Shown in pieces: positions 17,006-25,080 of a DNA stretch of 51,076 bases (positions are counted from its first letter, which is position 1; every line of letters starts with the position of its first letter). The notes below the pieces were generated by a model. That model was not told the origin of the DNA. It did not search any database and worked only from the letters and a program-made list of their open reading frames with translations. Position numbers and translations under genes: made by a program. The stretch lies in the NCBI GenBank assembly GCA_021324395.1, contig JAJPJG010000010.1, positions 1-51,076 on the forward strand. Reading direction: 5' to 3'. The DNA is from Spartobacteria bacterium (GTDB lineage Bacteria > Verrucomicrobiota > Verrucomicrobiia > Chthoniobacterales > Chthoniobacteraceae).

Positions 17006-17729
17006 GTTTTTGTTTGTTTTGTTTTCGTTAACGGGTTGCGCTGCCATTGCGTTTGCGCAGCAGGATCCGGGTGAAGCCGATTTGTTGAAAAAGCTCGACG
17101 CGATCAATTCGACCGCGGGTCTTTCGCCGTCCCCCACTCCGGCACCGTCCCCCGACAAAAAATCGACGAGCGATCAACAGCAAGGGCCGACGGAAATCAC
17201 CGCGACCAAGGAAGCGACTTATGATGAAAAAACGCGCATGGCCGTTTTCACCGGCGACGTGCACGTGAATGATCCGCAATTTAAAATTACGTGCGACAAA
17301 CTCACGGCATTTTTGCGCGAGCAGGCCACGAGTTCGCACGCTGCAGCGTCGCCTGCCGCAAGCCCAACGCCGAAGCCGAAGGCATCGCCGGCCGCAAGTC
17401 CACGCGGCGGCGGAAGCACCGGAACAGGCAGCGGCTTGAAAAGTGCGATCGCCGAAGGCCACGTCGTGATCATCCAAGACAAACCCGCCGCGAATGGCGA
17501 AGCCGCGCAGCACAATGTCGGCAAATGCCAGCGCGCGGAATACAACGCCGACACTGGCGACGTCACGTTGATCGGATGGCCGCAGGTTCAGCAGGGCATT
17601 AATATGCAGGTTGCCACGGAGGAAGGAACGGTTATGATCATGAACAAAGATGGCCGGACGATGCGCACCAAAGGCGCCAGCCGCACGGTCATTCAGGAAC
17701 AACCTGACAACAACGCCAAAAGCCAGTGA
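16998..17729 (+). CDS. lptA: LptA-like periplasmic LPS transport protein
   Basis: This 243-residue protein has a signal peptide (MSKFLFVLFSLTGCAAIAFA) and a Pro/Ser/Thr linker at about residues 44-65. The OstA/LptA beta-jellyroll follows, with ATKEATYDEKTRMAVFTGDV, VNDPQFKITCDKLTAFL and, after a low-complexity insert, AIAEGHVVIIQDKPAANGEA and AEYNADTGDVTLIGWPQV. The insert at about residues 114-145 is an Ala/Ser/Pro repeat (SPAASPTPKPKASPAASP) not usual for LptA. LptA forms the periplasmic bridge for LPS. Its stop overlaps the GTG start of lptB as GTGA, consistent with translational coupling. Confidence 0.82.
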   Translation: MSKFLFVLFSLTGCAAIAFAQQDPGEADLLKKLDAINSTAGLSPSPTPAPSPDKKSTSDQQQGPTEITATKEATYDEKTRMAVFTGDVHVNDPQFKITCDKLTAFLREQATSSHAAASPAASPTPKPKASPAASPRGGGSTGTGSGLKSAIAEGHVVIIQDKPAANGEAAQHNVGKCQRAEYNADTGDVTLIGWPQVQQGINMQVATEEGTVMIMNKDGRTMRTKGASRTVIQEQPDNNAKSQ

Positions 17730-18493
17730 CCACAACTAGCAACGGCAACGGCAGCAACGGTGAAAACGGCGAAGCGATTCTTCGCACAGACAAGCTCGTT
17801 AAAATTTACGGCGGCCGCGCGGTCGTCAACGGCGTCGACATCAACTTAAAGCGCGGCGAAATCGTCGGCTTGCTCGGACCGAACGGCGCGGGCAAAACAA
17901 CGAGCTTTTACATGATTGTCGGCCTTGTGCGACCGAATGGCGGGCGCGTGATTTTCGAGGGCAAAGATGTTACCGATTATCCGATGTATAAACGTGCGCG
18001 CATGGGCATGGGTTATTTGCCACAGGAGGAATCGATTTTTCGAAAACTCACGGTCGAGGAAAACATCCTCGCGATTTTAGAAACGCTGCCGCTTTCAAAG
18101 CGCGAACGCAAAAGCCGCTGCGATGAATTGCTGACGCAGTTCGGTATCGAGCACGTGGCGAAACAACAGGCGCTGACTCTTTCCGGCGGTGAAAAGCGGC
18201 GTCTAACAATCGCCCGTTCGCTCGTGACAAAGCCGAGCTTGCTGATGCTGGATGAGCCGTTTTCCGGCGTTGATCCGATTGCTGTTTACGACGTGCAGCA
18301 AATCATCGCCAACTTGCGCGACACCGGTCTCGGCATTTTAATTACCGACCACAACGTGCGCGAAACACTCTCGATCGTCGATCGTGCTTATTTGATTTTC
18401 GAGGGACGCGTGGAGAGCCAGGGATCGAAGGACTTCCTCATTAACGACCCGATCAGCCGACAGCTTTATCTCGGAGAACGCTTTCAAATGTAA
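17726..18493 (+). CDS. lptB: LPS export ABC transporter ATP-binding protein
   Basis: This 255-residue ATPase powers LPS extraction from the inner membrane with LptF/LptG. Walker A is GPNGAGKTTSF, the signature motif LSGGEKRR, and Walker B LLMLDEPFSGVDP with a downstream H-loop ITDHNVRETL. The segment GYLPQEESIFRKLTVEENI is typical of LptB. An N-terminal Asn/Gly tail (TTTSNGNGSNGENG) precedes the domain. Start is GTG 17726, overlapping the lptA stop. LptF and LptG permeases are not in this window and must be elsewhere. The hpf gene follows 20 bases later. Confidence 0.95.
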   Translation: MTTTSNGNGSNGENGEAILRTDKLVKIYGGRAVVNGVDINLKRGEIVGLLGPNGAGKTTSFYMIVGLVRPNGGRVIFEGKDVTDYPMYKRARMGMGYLPQEESIFRKLTVEENILAILETLPLSKRERKSRCDELLTQFGIEHVAKQQALTLSGGEKRRLTIARSLVTKPSLLMLDEPFSGVDPIAVYDVQQIIANLRDTGLGILITDHNVRETLSIVDRAYLIFEGRVESQGSKDFLINDPISRQLYLGERFQM

Positions 18494-18513
18494 TCCAAGA
18501 AAGGAACCAAACC

Positions 18514-19089
18514 ATGCAAGTAGCAAACGTAAACCTCCCAATCAAAGTAACCGGCCGACACGTCAGCGTGACCGACGCGATCATGGATTATGCGCGACGA
18601 AAAATCGAAGGTCTTCACCTCGATTACCCGCGCATCATCGAGGCGCAGGTGATTCTCGACGTGCAAAAATATCGGCACATCGCCGAAGTGATCTTGCATT
18701 GCACCAACCACATCACAATCGACGCCACGGCGGAGACGAGCGATTTGTATGCGTCGATCGATCAGGCGGTCGACAAAGTCGCGCAGCAAATGCGCAAATA
18801 CAAAACGAAGATCATGCGCCAGCATCGTCCGCGCCGGCACGAGGTGAAGCATCTCGATGAGCAGGTCTTTTCGTCGGAAGGACTCGACGAACACGAGGAG
18901 GCCGAACCGACGCTCGTTCACACGGAACGCTATCCTGTTAAACCAATGTTTGTGGACGAAGCCGTGCTGCAACTGGAGATGTCGAGCCGCCAGTTCGTCG
19001 TATTTTTAAATGCAAAAACGGAAAAAGTGAACGTCATCTATCGCCGCAAACATGGCGATTTCGGGTTGATCGAACCGACGTTTTCATAA
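18514..19089 (+). CDS. hpf: Ribosome hibernation-promoting factor, long form
   Basis: This 191-residue protein starts with ATG and is preceded by the Shine-Dalgarno-like AAGAAAGGA. Residues 1-105 form the ribosome-binding domain (VTGRHVSVTDAIMDYARRKI, HIAEVILHCTNHITIDATAE, DLYASIDQAVDKVAQQMRKY). A linker holds KTKIMRQHRPRRHE. Residues 132-191 form the C-terminal dimerisation domain (PVKPMFVDEAVLQLEMSSRQ, FVVFLNAKTEKVNVIYRRKH). Long HPF pairs ribosomes into 100S particles in stationary phase. It sits between lptB and hprK, the position hpf holds between lptB-rpoN and ptsN in proteobacteria. Confidence 0.94.
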   Translation: MQVANVNLPIKVTGRHVSVTDAIMDYARRKIEGLHLDYPRIIEAQVILDVQKYRHIAEVILHCTNHITIDATAETSDLYASIDQAVDKVAQQMRKYKTKIMRQHRPRRHEVKHLDEQVFSSEGLDEHEEAEPTLVHTERYPVKPMFVDEAVLQLEMSSRQFVVFLNAKTEKVNVIYRRKHGDFGLIEPTFS

Positions 19090-19123
19090 ACGAATCACGA
19101 CTCGAATGATTCACAGCGCGAGC

Positions 19124-19159
19124 GTTTGCGACCGAAACTTTTTTAGCAAACCCGGTCGC
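19124..19159 (+). promoter_or_regulatory. Two interleaved inverted repeats in the hpf-hprK gap
   Basis: GTTTGC at 19124-19129 can pair with GCAAAC at 19146-19151. The overlapping GCGACCG at 19128-19134 can pair with CGGTCGC at 19153-19159. The arms are interleaved, so the two stems are alternatives or could form a pseudoknot-like fold. A T-run (19139-19144) lies between the arms. It may be part of a transcript end for hpf or a leader for hprK. No known family is recognised. Confidence 0.3.
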
Positions 19160-19174
19160 GCGCGCTGGAATCGT

Positions 19175-19203
19175 GCGCGAGAAACTGCTCAATTTTCTCG
19201 CGC
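19175..19203 (+). promoter_or_regulatory. Ten-base-pair hairpin immediately before the hprK start
   Basis: GCGCGAGAAA at 19175-19184 is perfectly complementary to TTTCTCGCGC at 19194-19203, with a 9-base loop. The ATG of hprK is at 19207, three bases after the stem. The stem occupies the place where a ribosome binding site would lie, so it could limit translation. No T-tract follows, which argues against an intrinsic terminator. The function is inferred only from position. Confidence 0.5.
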
Positions 19204-19206
19204 GGC

Positions 19207-20169
19207 ATGAACAAGCCCCCCGCGAAACATCCAGCGGTTACGGTCGGCGAATGGTATTCGCGCCATTCGGAAGCGCTGCAGCTGAAACTGCTCGGCGCGG
19301 CAGTCGGGCTTGACCGGATTATCCGCGAGCCTACGGTGAATCGGCCCGGGCTGGCGCTGTCCGGATTTTATTCATATTTTGCGGCAAAACGCATTCAAGT
19401 GCTTGGAGCTGCAGAGCTTTCTTATCTAAAAAGTCTCGACGCAAACGATTCGCGCGAACGAATCCGCAATCTTTGCTCGCATCATATCCCCTGCCTCATC
19501 GTCTCGCGAAATGCGCAACCACCAAAGCATCTTCTCGATGAAGCGACTGCCGCCGGCGTAGCCGTCTTTCGCTCGCCGATGATCACGATGAAATTCATCA
19601 ACGCTGCAACGATCGCGCTCGAAATGGATTTCGCACCGACCCAAAGCGAACACGGGAGCATGGTCGACATTCTCGGGGTGGGCGTGCTCGTCCGCGGTTC
19701 CAGCGGCATCGGCAAAAGCGAATGCGTGCTCGGGCTGATCGAACGAGGGCACAGTCTCGTCAGCGACGACGTGACGCGTTTTCGTGCCATCGAAGGTCGC
19801 GAACTGATCGGCACCGCCCCGGACCTCACGCGACATCACATGGAAGTGCGCGGCCTCGGCATTATCAACGTCACGTCGATCTTCGGCATCGCAGCGATTC
19901 GCACGGAAAAACGCCTCGACTTAATCGTTTCATTAAAAGATTGGCAGGAGCTTGAGGAGGTGGATAGAATTGGGCTGGAGCAGGAATTCTACGAAATTCT
20001 CGGGATTCTTGTGCCCCACGTAACGATTCCTGTGCGCACGGGTCGCGATCTCGCCCGCCTCGTTGAAGTGGCGGCGCTGGATCAAAAGCTGAAGAGCATG
20101 GGCCAAAATAGTGCGATGGAATTTAACGAACGACTTTTACAAATCATGCAGAAAAAGGAACAACACTGA
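19207..20169 (+). CDS. hprK: HPr kinase/phosphorylase
   Basis: This 320-residue enzyme phosphorylates and dephosphorylates a regulatory serine of HPr. The C-terminal catalytic half has the EHGSMVDILGVGVLV strand (His149), Walker A GSSGIGKS (164-171), the SDDVT aspartates (187-188) and the family signature HMEVRGLGIINV (211-222). Residues 1-130 match the N-terminal domain. It is the full length of Firmicutes-type HprK, not the short alpha-proteobacterial form. The stop overlaps the HPr start (TGATG), so kinase and substrate are translationally linked. A strong hairpin lies just before the start codon. Confidence 0.95.
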   Translation: MNKPPAKHPAVTVGEWYSRHSEALQLKLLGAAVGLDRIIREPTVNRPGLALSGFYSYFAAKRIQVLGAAELSYLKSLDANDSRERIRNLCSHHIPCLIVSRNAQPPKHLLDEATAAGVAVFRSPMITMKFINAATIALEMDFAPTQSEHGSMVDILGVGVLVRGSSGIGKSECVLGLIERGHSLVSDDVTRFRAIEGRELIGTAPDLTRHHMEVRGLGIINVTSIFGIAAIRTEKRLDLIVSLKDWQELEEVDRIGLEQEFYEILGILVPHVTIPVRTGRDLARLVEVAALDQKLKSMGQNSAMEFNERLLQIMQKKEQH

Positions 20170-20477
20170 TGGGCATTTTGAGCCGAAAAACCGCTTCCTC
20201 ATCCGAACATAAAGTTACCAAGGAAATCACTATCACGAATCGGCTTGGCCTGCATGCGCGCCCATCAGCAATGTTCGTGAAAGTCTGCAACCGCCACAAA
20301 GCAGACATCTGGGTGGAAAAAGACGGCGAGCAAGTCAACGGCAAGAGCATCATGGGCTTGATGATGCTCGCGGCAGGCCACGGCTCGAAACTGCGTATTA
20401 CGTGCGAAGGCTCGGATGCCGAGCGCGCGCTGCAGGAGATCGAAGAACTCACCGAACGCAAATTCGACGAGGATTGA
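20169..20477 (+). CDS. ptsH: Phosphocarrier protein HPr
   Basis: This 102-residue protein has the EI phosphorylation site GLHARPSAMF (His29) and the HPr kinase site NGKSIMGLMMLAAGHG (Ser60). Both regulatory residues are therefore present. The protein carries about 14 extra residues (MGILSRKTASSSEH) before the conserved core compared with the usual 85-90 residue form. It begins at the hprK stop, and the EI gene follows after about 115 bases with no other gene between. No EIIA, EIIB or EIIC sugar permease is nearby, so a regulatory rather than a transport role is likely. Confidence 0.95.
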   Translation: MGILSRKTASSSEHKVTKEITITNRLGLHARPSAMFVKVCNRHKADIWVEKDGEQVNGKSIMGLMMLAAGHGSKLRITCEGSDAERALQEIEELTERKFDED

Positions 20478-20592
20478 TTGCATTGCGCATCGCCATGCCA
20501 GGAACCCGCGCAAATGACCGCCGCAAAAATTTTTGCGCGTTTTTTAATTTCGTCTCGAACTTTGACAAAGCGGCTGTGAAGCTCGCGCTCGC

Positions 20593-22359
20593 ATGAGCGA
20601 AGAGCAACCCCGCACCGAAAAAAGATTCCACGGCGTCGGGGTGTCTCCGGGCATTGCGCGAGGCACGATTTTCGTCCATCGCACTGACGACGAAGAGCCG
20701 CCGGTTCGCCGCATCGGCGACGCCGAGCTGCCCGGCGAAATCGCCCGGCTTGAAGCCGCGCTCATTGCGACGCGCGCGCAGATTCTGGAAATGCAGGAGC
20801 GCATTGCCGAGGCGATCGGCGCAAAGGACGCAGGCATTTTCGACGCGCATCTGCTGGTGGTTGAAGATCGCACGTTGATCGATGAAGTGCTGCGCACGCT
20901 TGCACGCGATAAAACGAACGTCGAACACGTGTTTCAGCAGGTCGCGAATCGTTACTCGAAAACGCTGAGCGAAATCGACGATCCGTATTTGCGCGAACGC
21001 GCGCTCGATATCCACGATGTGGCGCGGCGCGTGATCCACAATTTAATGGGTAAATCGACGAAGCCGCTGTCGTCGATCGATACCGTGCACATTCTCGTGT
21101 CGCACAACCTCACCCCATCCGACACCGCGCAGCTCAATCGTCACCTCGCGCTCGGCTTCGCAACAGACGTCGGCAGCAAAACTTCGCACACGGCAATCAT
21201 GGCGCGATCGCTGAATATTCCTGCCGTCGTCGGTTTGCACAATGTCAGCGAGGTGCTGCAAACCGGCGATCATGTGTTACTCGACGGCTACAACGGCTTG
21301 CTAATCCTCAACCCAAACGACCAGACGCTCTGGGAATACGGCGAGCTCGAAGTTAAAAAAAGTCAGGTCGAGGAAAAGCTGACCGAATTGCGCGAAACCG
21401 CGTCGACGACTGTCGATGGACGTCACGTGATTTTGTCGGCGAACATGGAGTTACCGGACGAAATCGAATTCGTCCTGAAATCAGGTGCAGAGGGCGTCGG
21501 ACTTTACCGGACAGAATTTTTCTATCTCAATAAAAGCGAGCTGCCCGACGAGGAGGAGCAATACGAGAACTACAAGAAAGTCGCGGAGCAACTCATGCCG
21601 AACAGCGTGATCATCCGCACACTCGATCTCGGCGGCGACAAATTCATGAGCGCGCTCGATTTGCCGGAGGAGCTGAACCCGTTCCTCGGCTGGCGTGCGA
21701 TCCGTTTTTGTCTCGAAAAAATCGATATTTTCAAAGTGCAGCTTCGCGCAATTTTGCGCGCGAGCAGTCTCGGCAACATTCGCCTGATGTATCCGATGGT
21801 GTCGGGAGTGGATGAATTGCGCCGCGCAAATGCGGTGCTCGATGAATGCAAAACCGAGCTGAACAATGAAGGCATTCCGTTCAACGAAAACATGGAAATT
21901 GGCGCAATGATCGAGGTGCCGAGCGCCGCGCTGACTGCCGATATTCTCGCCCGCGAAGTCGATTTCTTCAGCATCGGCACGAACGATTTGATTCAATATT
22001 CGATCGCCGTCGACCGTGTGAACGAGCGCATTTCACATCTTTACGAGCCGACGCATCCGGCGATCATTCGCCTCATCAAAACCGTCATCGACGCCGCGCA
22101 CGCGCACAATTTGTGGGTCGGCATCTGCGGCGAGATGGCCGGCGAAGTCACGCTAACTCCTTTGCTGATCGGCCTCGGCGTGGACGAACTCAGCACCGGC
22201 GCGGCGCTCGTTCCGCGTGTTAAACGCGCCGTTCAGTCGCTCGACATCGGCATTTGCCTGCAGCTCGTCGATGAAGTGATGCGGCTCGAAAGTCCGTCGG
22301 AAATTCTCGCGCGTTGCGAGGAAATCGCAAAGAGCCATTATCCAGAGCTGCTCAACTAA
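20593..22359 (+). CDS. ptsI: PTS enzyme I (phosphoenolpyruvate-protein phosphotransferase)
   Basis: This 588-residue enzyme takes phosphate from phosphoenolpyruvate and passes it to HPr. The N-terminal part has RFHGVGVSPGIARG. The phosphohistidine domain has TDVGSKTSHTAIMARS (His199). The C-terminal TIM barrel has GAEGVGLYRTEFFYL, IIRTLDLGGDKF, FLGWRAIRFCL, GAMIEVPSAAL, FFSIGTNDLIQYSIAVDR and GICGEMAGE. Length is close to the E. coli enzyme (575), and no GAF domain is fused to it, so it is EI rather than the nitrogen-PTS EI. The rpe gene follows 20 bases after the stop, suggesting one transcript. Confidence 0.95.
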   Translation: MSEEQPRTEKRFHGVGVSPGIARGTIFVHRTDDEEPPVRRIGDAELPGEIARLEAALIATRAQILEMQERIAEAIGAKDAGIFDAHLLVVEDRTLIDEVLRTLARDKTNVEHVFQQVANRYSKTLSEIDDPYLRERALDIHDVARRVIHNLMGKSTKPLSSIDTVHILVSHNLTPSDTAQLNRHLALGFATDVGSKTSHTAIMARSLNIPAVVGLHNVSEVLQTGDHVLLDGYNGLLILNPNDQTLWEYGELEVKKSQVEEKLTELRETASTTVDGRHVILSANMELPDEIEFVLKSGAEGVGLYRTEFFYLNKSELPDEEEQYENYKKVAEQLMPNSVIIRTLDLGGDKFMSALDLPEELNPFLGWRAIRFCLEKIDIFKVQLRAILRASSLGNIRLMYPMVSGVDELRRANAVLDECKTELNNEGIPFNENMEIGAMIEVPSAALTADILAREVDFFSIGTNDLIQYSIAVDRVNERISHLYEPTHPAIIRLIKTVIDAAHAHNLWVGICGEMAGEVTLTPLLIGLGVDELSTGAALVPRVKRAVQSLDIGICLQLVDEVMRLESPSEILARCEEIAKSHYPELLN

Positions 22360-22379
22360 GCAGTTCGCGCACATCTTCC

Positions 22380-23042
22380 ATGCACGAAGTCGTCATCGCT
22401 CCGTCCATTCTTGCCAGCGATTTTTCGCGTATGCGCGAGGAAATCAAACGCGCCGAAGATGCCGGTGCCGACTGGCTGCACATGGATGTGATGGACGGTC
22501 ATTTCGTCGACAATATTTCGTTTGGGCCGGCATTCGTTGGCGCTGCGCGCAAATGCGCGTGCGTTCCGCTCGACGTGCATCTCATGGTCGAGCGGCCGGA
22601 TCACTACGTGCCGCGTTTTGTGGACAGCGCCGCAAATATCACAGTGCACGTTGAGGCGAAGCACCACGTCGCTAAAACGTTGTTAAATATTCGTCATGCA
22701 GGACGGACCGCCGGTCTAGCGCTCAATCCGCATACGCCTTTCGAGGAAGTCGTGCCGCATCTCGCCAAAATCGATCTCCTGCTCGTGATGACGGTTGTTC
22801 CCGGTTTTGGCGGTCAATCGTTTATGCCGGAAACTCTGTCAAAAATCGCCGCAGCCGCAGCGTATCGGCGCGAGCACGGACTGAATTTCCGAATCGAAGT
22901 GGATGGCGGAATCAACGCGCACACCGCTCCGCTTTGCGCCGAACGCGGCGCGGACACATTCGTCGTCGGCACGTCGTCTTTTGGTGCGAGCGACATGCAT
23001 GCAGCGCTCGAAACGATGCGTGCCGCGATTACTGCGAAATAA
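22380..23042 (+). CDS. rpe: Ribulose-phosphate 3-epimerase
   Basis: This 220-residue TIM-barrel enzyme interconverts ribulose 5-phosphate and xylulose 5-phosphate. Family motifs are IAPSILASDFSRM, DWLHMDVMDGHFVDNISFGP with the metal-binding His and Asp, LDVHLMVERPDHY, TVVPGFGGQSFMPE and EVDGGINAHTAP, then GADTFVVGTSSFG. The ATG at 22380 was chosen because conserved sequence begins there; the frame opens earlier only over the end of ptsI. Its 3' end overlaps the convergent folC by 14 bases, leaving no room for a separate terminator. Confidence 0.95.
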   Translation: MHEVVIAPSILASDFSRMREEIKRAEDAGADWLHMDVMDGHFVDNISFGPAFVGAARKCACVPLDVHLMVERPDHYVPRFVDSAANITVHVEAKHHVAKTLLNIRHAGRTAGLALNPHTPFEEVVPHLAKIDLLLVMTVVPGFGGQSFMPETLSKIAAAAAYRREHGLNFRIEVDGGINAHTAPLCAERGADTFVVGTSSFGASDMHAALETMRAAITAK

Positions 23043-24237
23043 TTTCCGGATCGTCACGCACAACGCCAAAATGCGCGAGCGCTTCGCCGATCAAAAAAAG
23101 CGAACCGGTTACGAGAATTTTGCCGGCGCGTTGTTGCGCAATTTTTAGTGCATCGGCGAGATTTGCCGCCGTCTTGCATCTCGCGTTTTGAATCGCCGCG
23201 CACACTTCCTCCGCCGTGCTGCTGCGCTGGCTGCGGACCGGCGTTGCGACAAACCCGGAAGAGATCGGCGCCAGCGCATCGCAGATTGCGCGAATGTCTT
23301 TGTCTTTCAAAATTCCTAGAACGACCGTTACACGCTCATCACCAAAAATTTCGCGCCAGGTTGCACTTAGGCGAGTTGCCGCGGAAGGGTTATGCGCGCC
23401 ATCCAGCACCACCCGGTCGTTGATTTGTTGAAAACGTCCGGGCCACGCGACATTTTTTAAGCCGGTGCGAATCGCGCTATCGCTGATTTCGATTTTGCTT
23501 TCGTGCAATGCGGCGACTGCAACTGCCGCATTCAGTTTTTGATGTTCGCCGACAAGCGCGATTTTGTATTTCTGCAGTGGCTCGTTAACAAAACGAATCG
23601 ATGCATATTGCTTTTCCGCTGTTTGCCGCAAAATTTCCGTTGCTTCGTCGTGTTGCGGAACTGAGATCACCGGCACGTGCAATTTGATAATCCCGGCTTT
23701 TTCTCCCGCAATTTCGCGCAGCGTATCGCCGAGCCAGGCCTGATGATCGAAATCAATCGCGGTAATCACGCTGGCAACCGGCTTTACGATATTTGTCGAA
23801 TCGAGCCGTCCACCCATTCCCGTTTCGAGTGCGACCACATCGACTTTTTCGTGCTGAAAATGATCGAGCGCGAGTGCGGTCGTGATTTCAAAAAAAGTCG
23901 GGTGTGTTTCCCAGTCGCTGACAAACTCGCGAATTTTTGCGAGTCCCTTCGCCACGTCCGCTTGCGAAATCATTTCGCCGTCGATGCGGATGCGCTCGCG
24001 AAACGTAACGAGATGTGGTGAGGTGAAAAGTCCGGTGCGAATCCCCTGCGCGCGACAAATCGCATCAAGCATCGCGCAAACGGAGCCTTTTCCATTCGTG
24101 CCCGCAACGTGAACGAAACGTTGTTCGCGTCCGTGCCAGCCGAGCGCGTCGAGCAGACGGTGGATATTGTCGAGACCGAGCTTGATGCCGTGCTGCTGCG
24201 TCTCGTAAAGCCACGCCAGCGCCTCGGCGTAGTTCAC
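23029..24237 (-). CDS. folC: Dihydrofolate/folylpolyglutamate synthase
   Basis: This 402-residue ligase adds glutamate to folates, and often also makes dihydrofolate from dihydropteroate. It has FVHVAGTNGKGSVCAMLDAI (P-loop near residue 46), RTGLFTSPHLVTFRERI, ETGMGGRLDSTN, ITAIDFDHQAWLGDT, VVLDGAHNPSAATRL and VVLGILKDKD. The frame is open for 101 codons upstream, but that part lies inside accD and has no family sequence. GTG at 24235-24237, overlapping the accD stop as GTGA, is the correct start. It is co-oriented with accD, the same order as accD-folC in E. coli. Confidence 0.94.
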   Translation of the reverse strand: MNYAEALAWLYETQQHGIKLGLDNIHRLLDALGWHGREQRFVHVAGTNGKGSVCAMLDAICRAQGIRTGLFTSPHLVTFRERIRIDGEMISQADVAKGLAKIREFVSDWETHPTFFEITTALALDHFQHEKVDVVALETGMGGRLDSTNIVKPVASVITAIDFDHQAWLGDTLREIAGEKAGIIKLHVPVISVPQHDEATEILRQTAEKQYASIRFVNEPLQKYKIALVGEHQKLNAAVAVAALHESKIEISDSAIRTGLKNVAWPGRFQQINDRVVLDGAHNPSAATRLSATWREIFGDERVTVVLGILKDKDIRAICDALAPISSGFVATPVRSQRSSTAEEVCAAIQNARCKTAANLADALKIAQQRAGKILVTGSLFLIGEALAHFGVVRDDPEIISQ

Positions 24238-25076
24238 TTTTTCGGTGCGAGATATTTTAGCAAGTCGGCGATCGTGCTCCGCATTTTTTTGCGATGCACG
24301 ATCATGTCGATGAGCCCGTGCTCCTCGAGGAATTCCGCAGTTTGAAAATTCGGCGGCAAATCCTGGTGCGTCGTTTCGCGGATCACACGCGGCCCGGCAA
24401 ATCCGATCATCGCTTTCGGTTCTGCCAAAATGACATCGCCGACTGTCGCGAAGCTCGCGCTTACGCCGCCGGTTGTCGGATGCGTGAGGATGGAAATGTA
24501 TGGCAGCTTCGCCTGTGCGTGCAGCGCGAGCGCGCCGCAAGTCTTCGCCATTTGCATCAAACTGAGTGCGCCTTCATACATGCGGGCGCCGCCGCTCGCG
24601 GAAATAATGATCACCGGCAAACGTTCGCTTGTGCCGGTTTCAACGATTCGTGCGAGTTTTTCACCGACAACCGAGCCCATCGTAGCCGCGATGAAATTGA
24701 AATCCATAACGGCAATCGCAACTGGCAATGCTTCGATTTTGCCCGTGCCGGTAATGACCGCATCTTTCAAGCCGGTCTTCTTTTGATACGTCTTCAACCG
24801 GTCCGTGTATGTCGCCATTCCTTTAAACTTCAGTGTATCGACGGAAACCATCTGCGCGTCGTGCTCCTCGAATGATTCGGGATCGAGCAAGTGCTCGAGC
24901 CGCTCACGCGCAGTTTGCGAAAAATGAAAATCGCACTTTGGGCAGATGCGCTGGTTTTCAGCGAGCGCGAGATGATGGATGACTTCGCCGCAGCCGGGGC
25001 ATTTTTGGAACAGCCCCTCGGGCATATCGCGTTTTTTCGATTCGGAACGGAAATCGGGTTTTTTGAAAATGGGCAT
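24234..25076 (-). CDS. accD: Acetyl-CoA carboxylase carboxyltransferase subunit beta
   Basis: This 280-residue subunit forms, with AccA, the carboxyltransferase that makes malonyl-CoA. The N-terminal zinc finger is intact: CPGC near residue 28 and CPKC near residue 47. The crotonase-type fold has KGMATYTDRLKTYQKKTGLK, GSVVGEKLARIVE, SASGGARMYEGALSLMQMAK, THPTTGGVSASFATVGDVIL and GFAGPRVIRETT. The ATG at 25074-25076 gives MPIFKKPDF, a common AccD opening; an earlier start would add only six residues. accA is not in the window. The comF-like gene lies just upstream. Confidence 0.96.
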   Translation of the reverse strand: MPIFKKPDFRSESKKRDMPEGLFQKCPGCGEVIHHLALAENQRICPKCDFHFSQTARERLEHLLDPESFEEHDAQMVSVDTLKFKGMATYTDRLKTYQKKTGLKDAVITGTGKIEALPVAIAVMDFNFIAATMGSVVGEKLARIVETGTSERLPVIIISASGGARMYEGALSLMQMAKTCGALALHAQAKLPYISILTHPTTGGVSASFATVGDVILAEPKAMIGFAGPRVIRETTHQDLPPNFQTAEFLEEHGLIDMIVHRKKMRSTIADLLKYLAPKK

Positions 25077-25080
25077 ACGT

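Noticed and set aside
24238..24540. N-terminal extension of folC into accD
   Set aside because: The added residues lie within accD in another frame and match nothing; GTG 24237 overlapping the accD stop is the normal FolC start.
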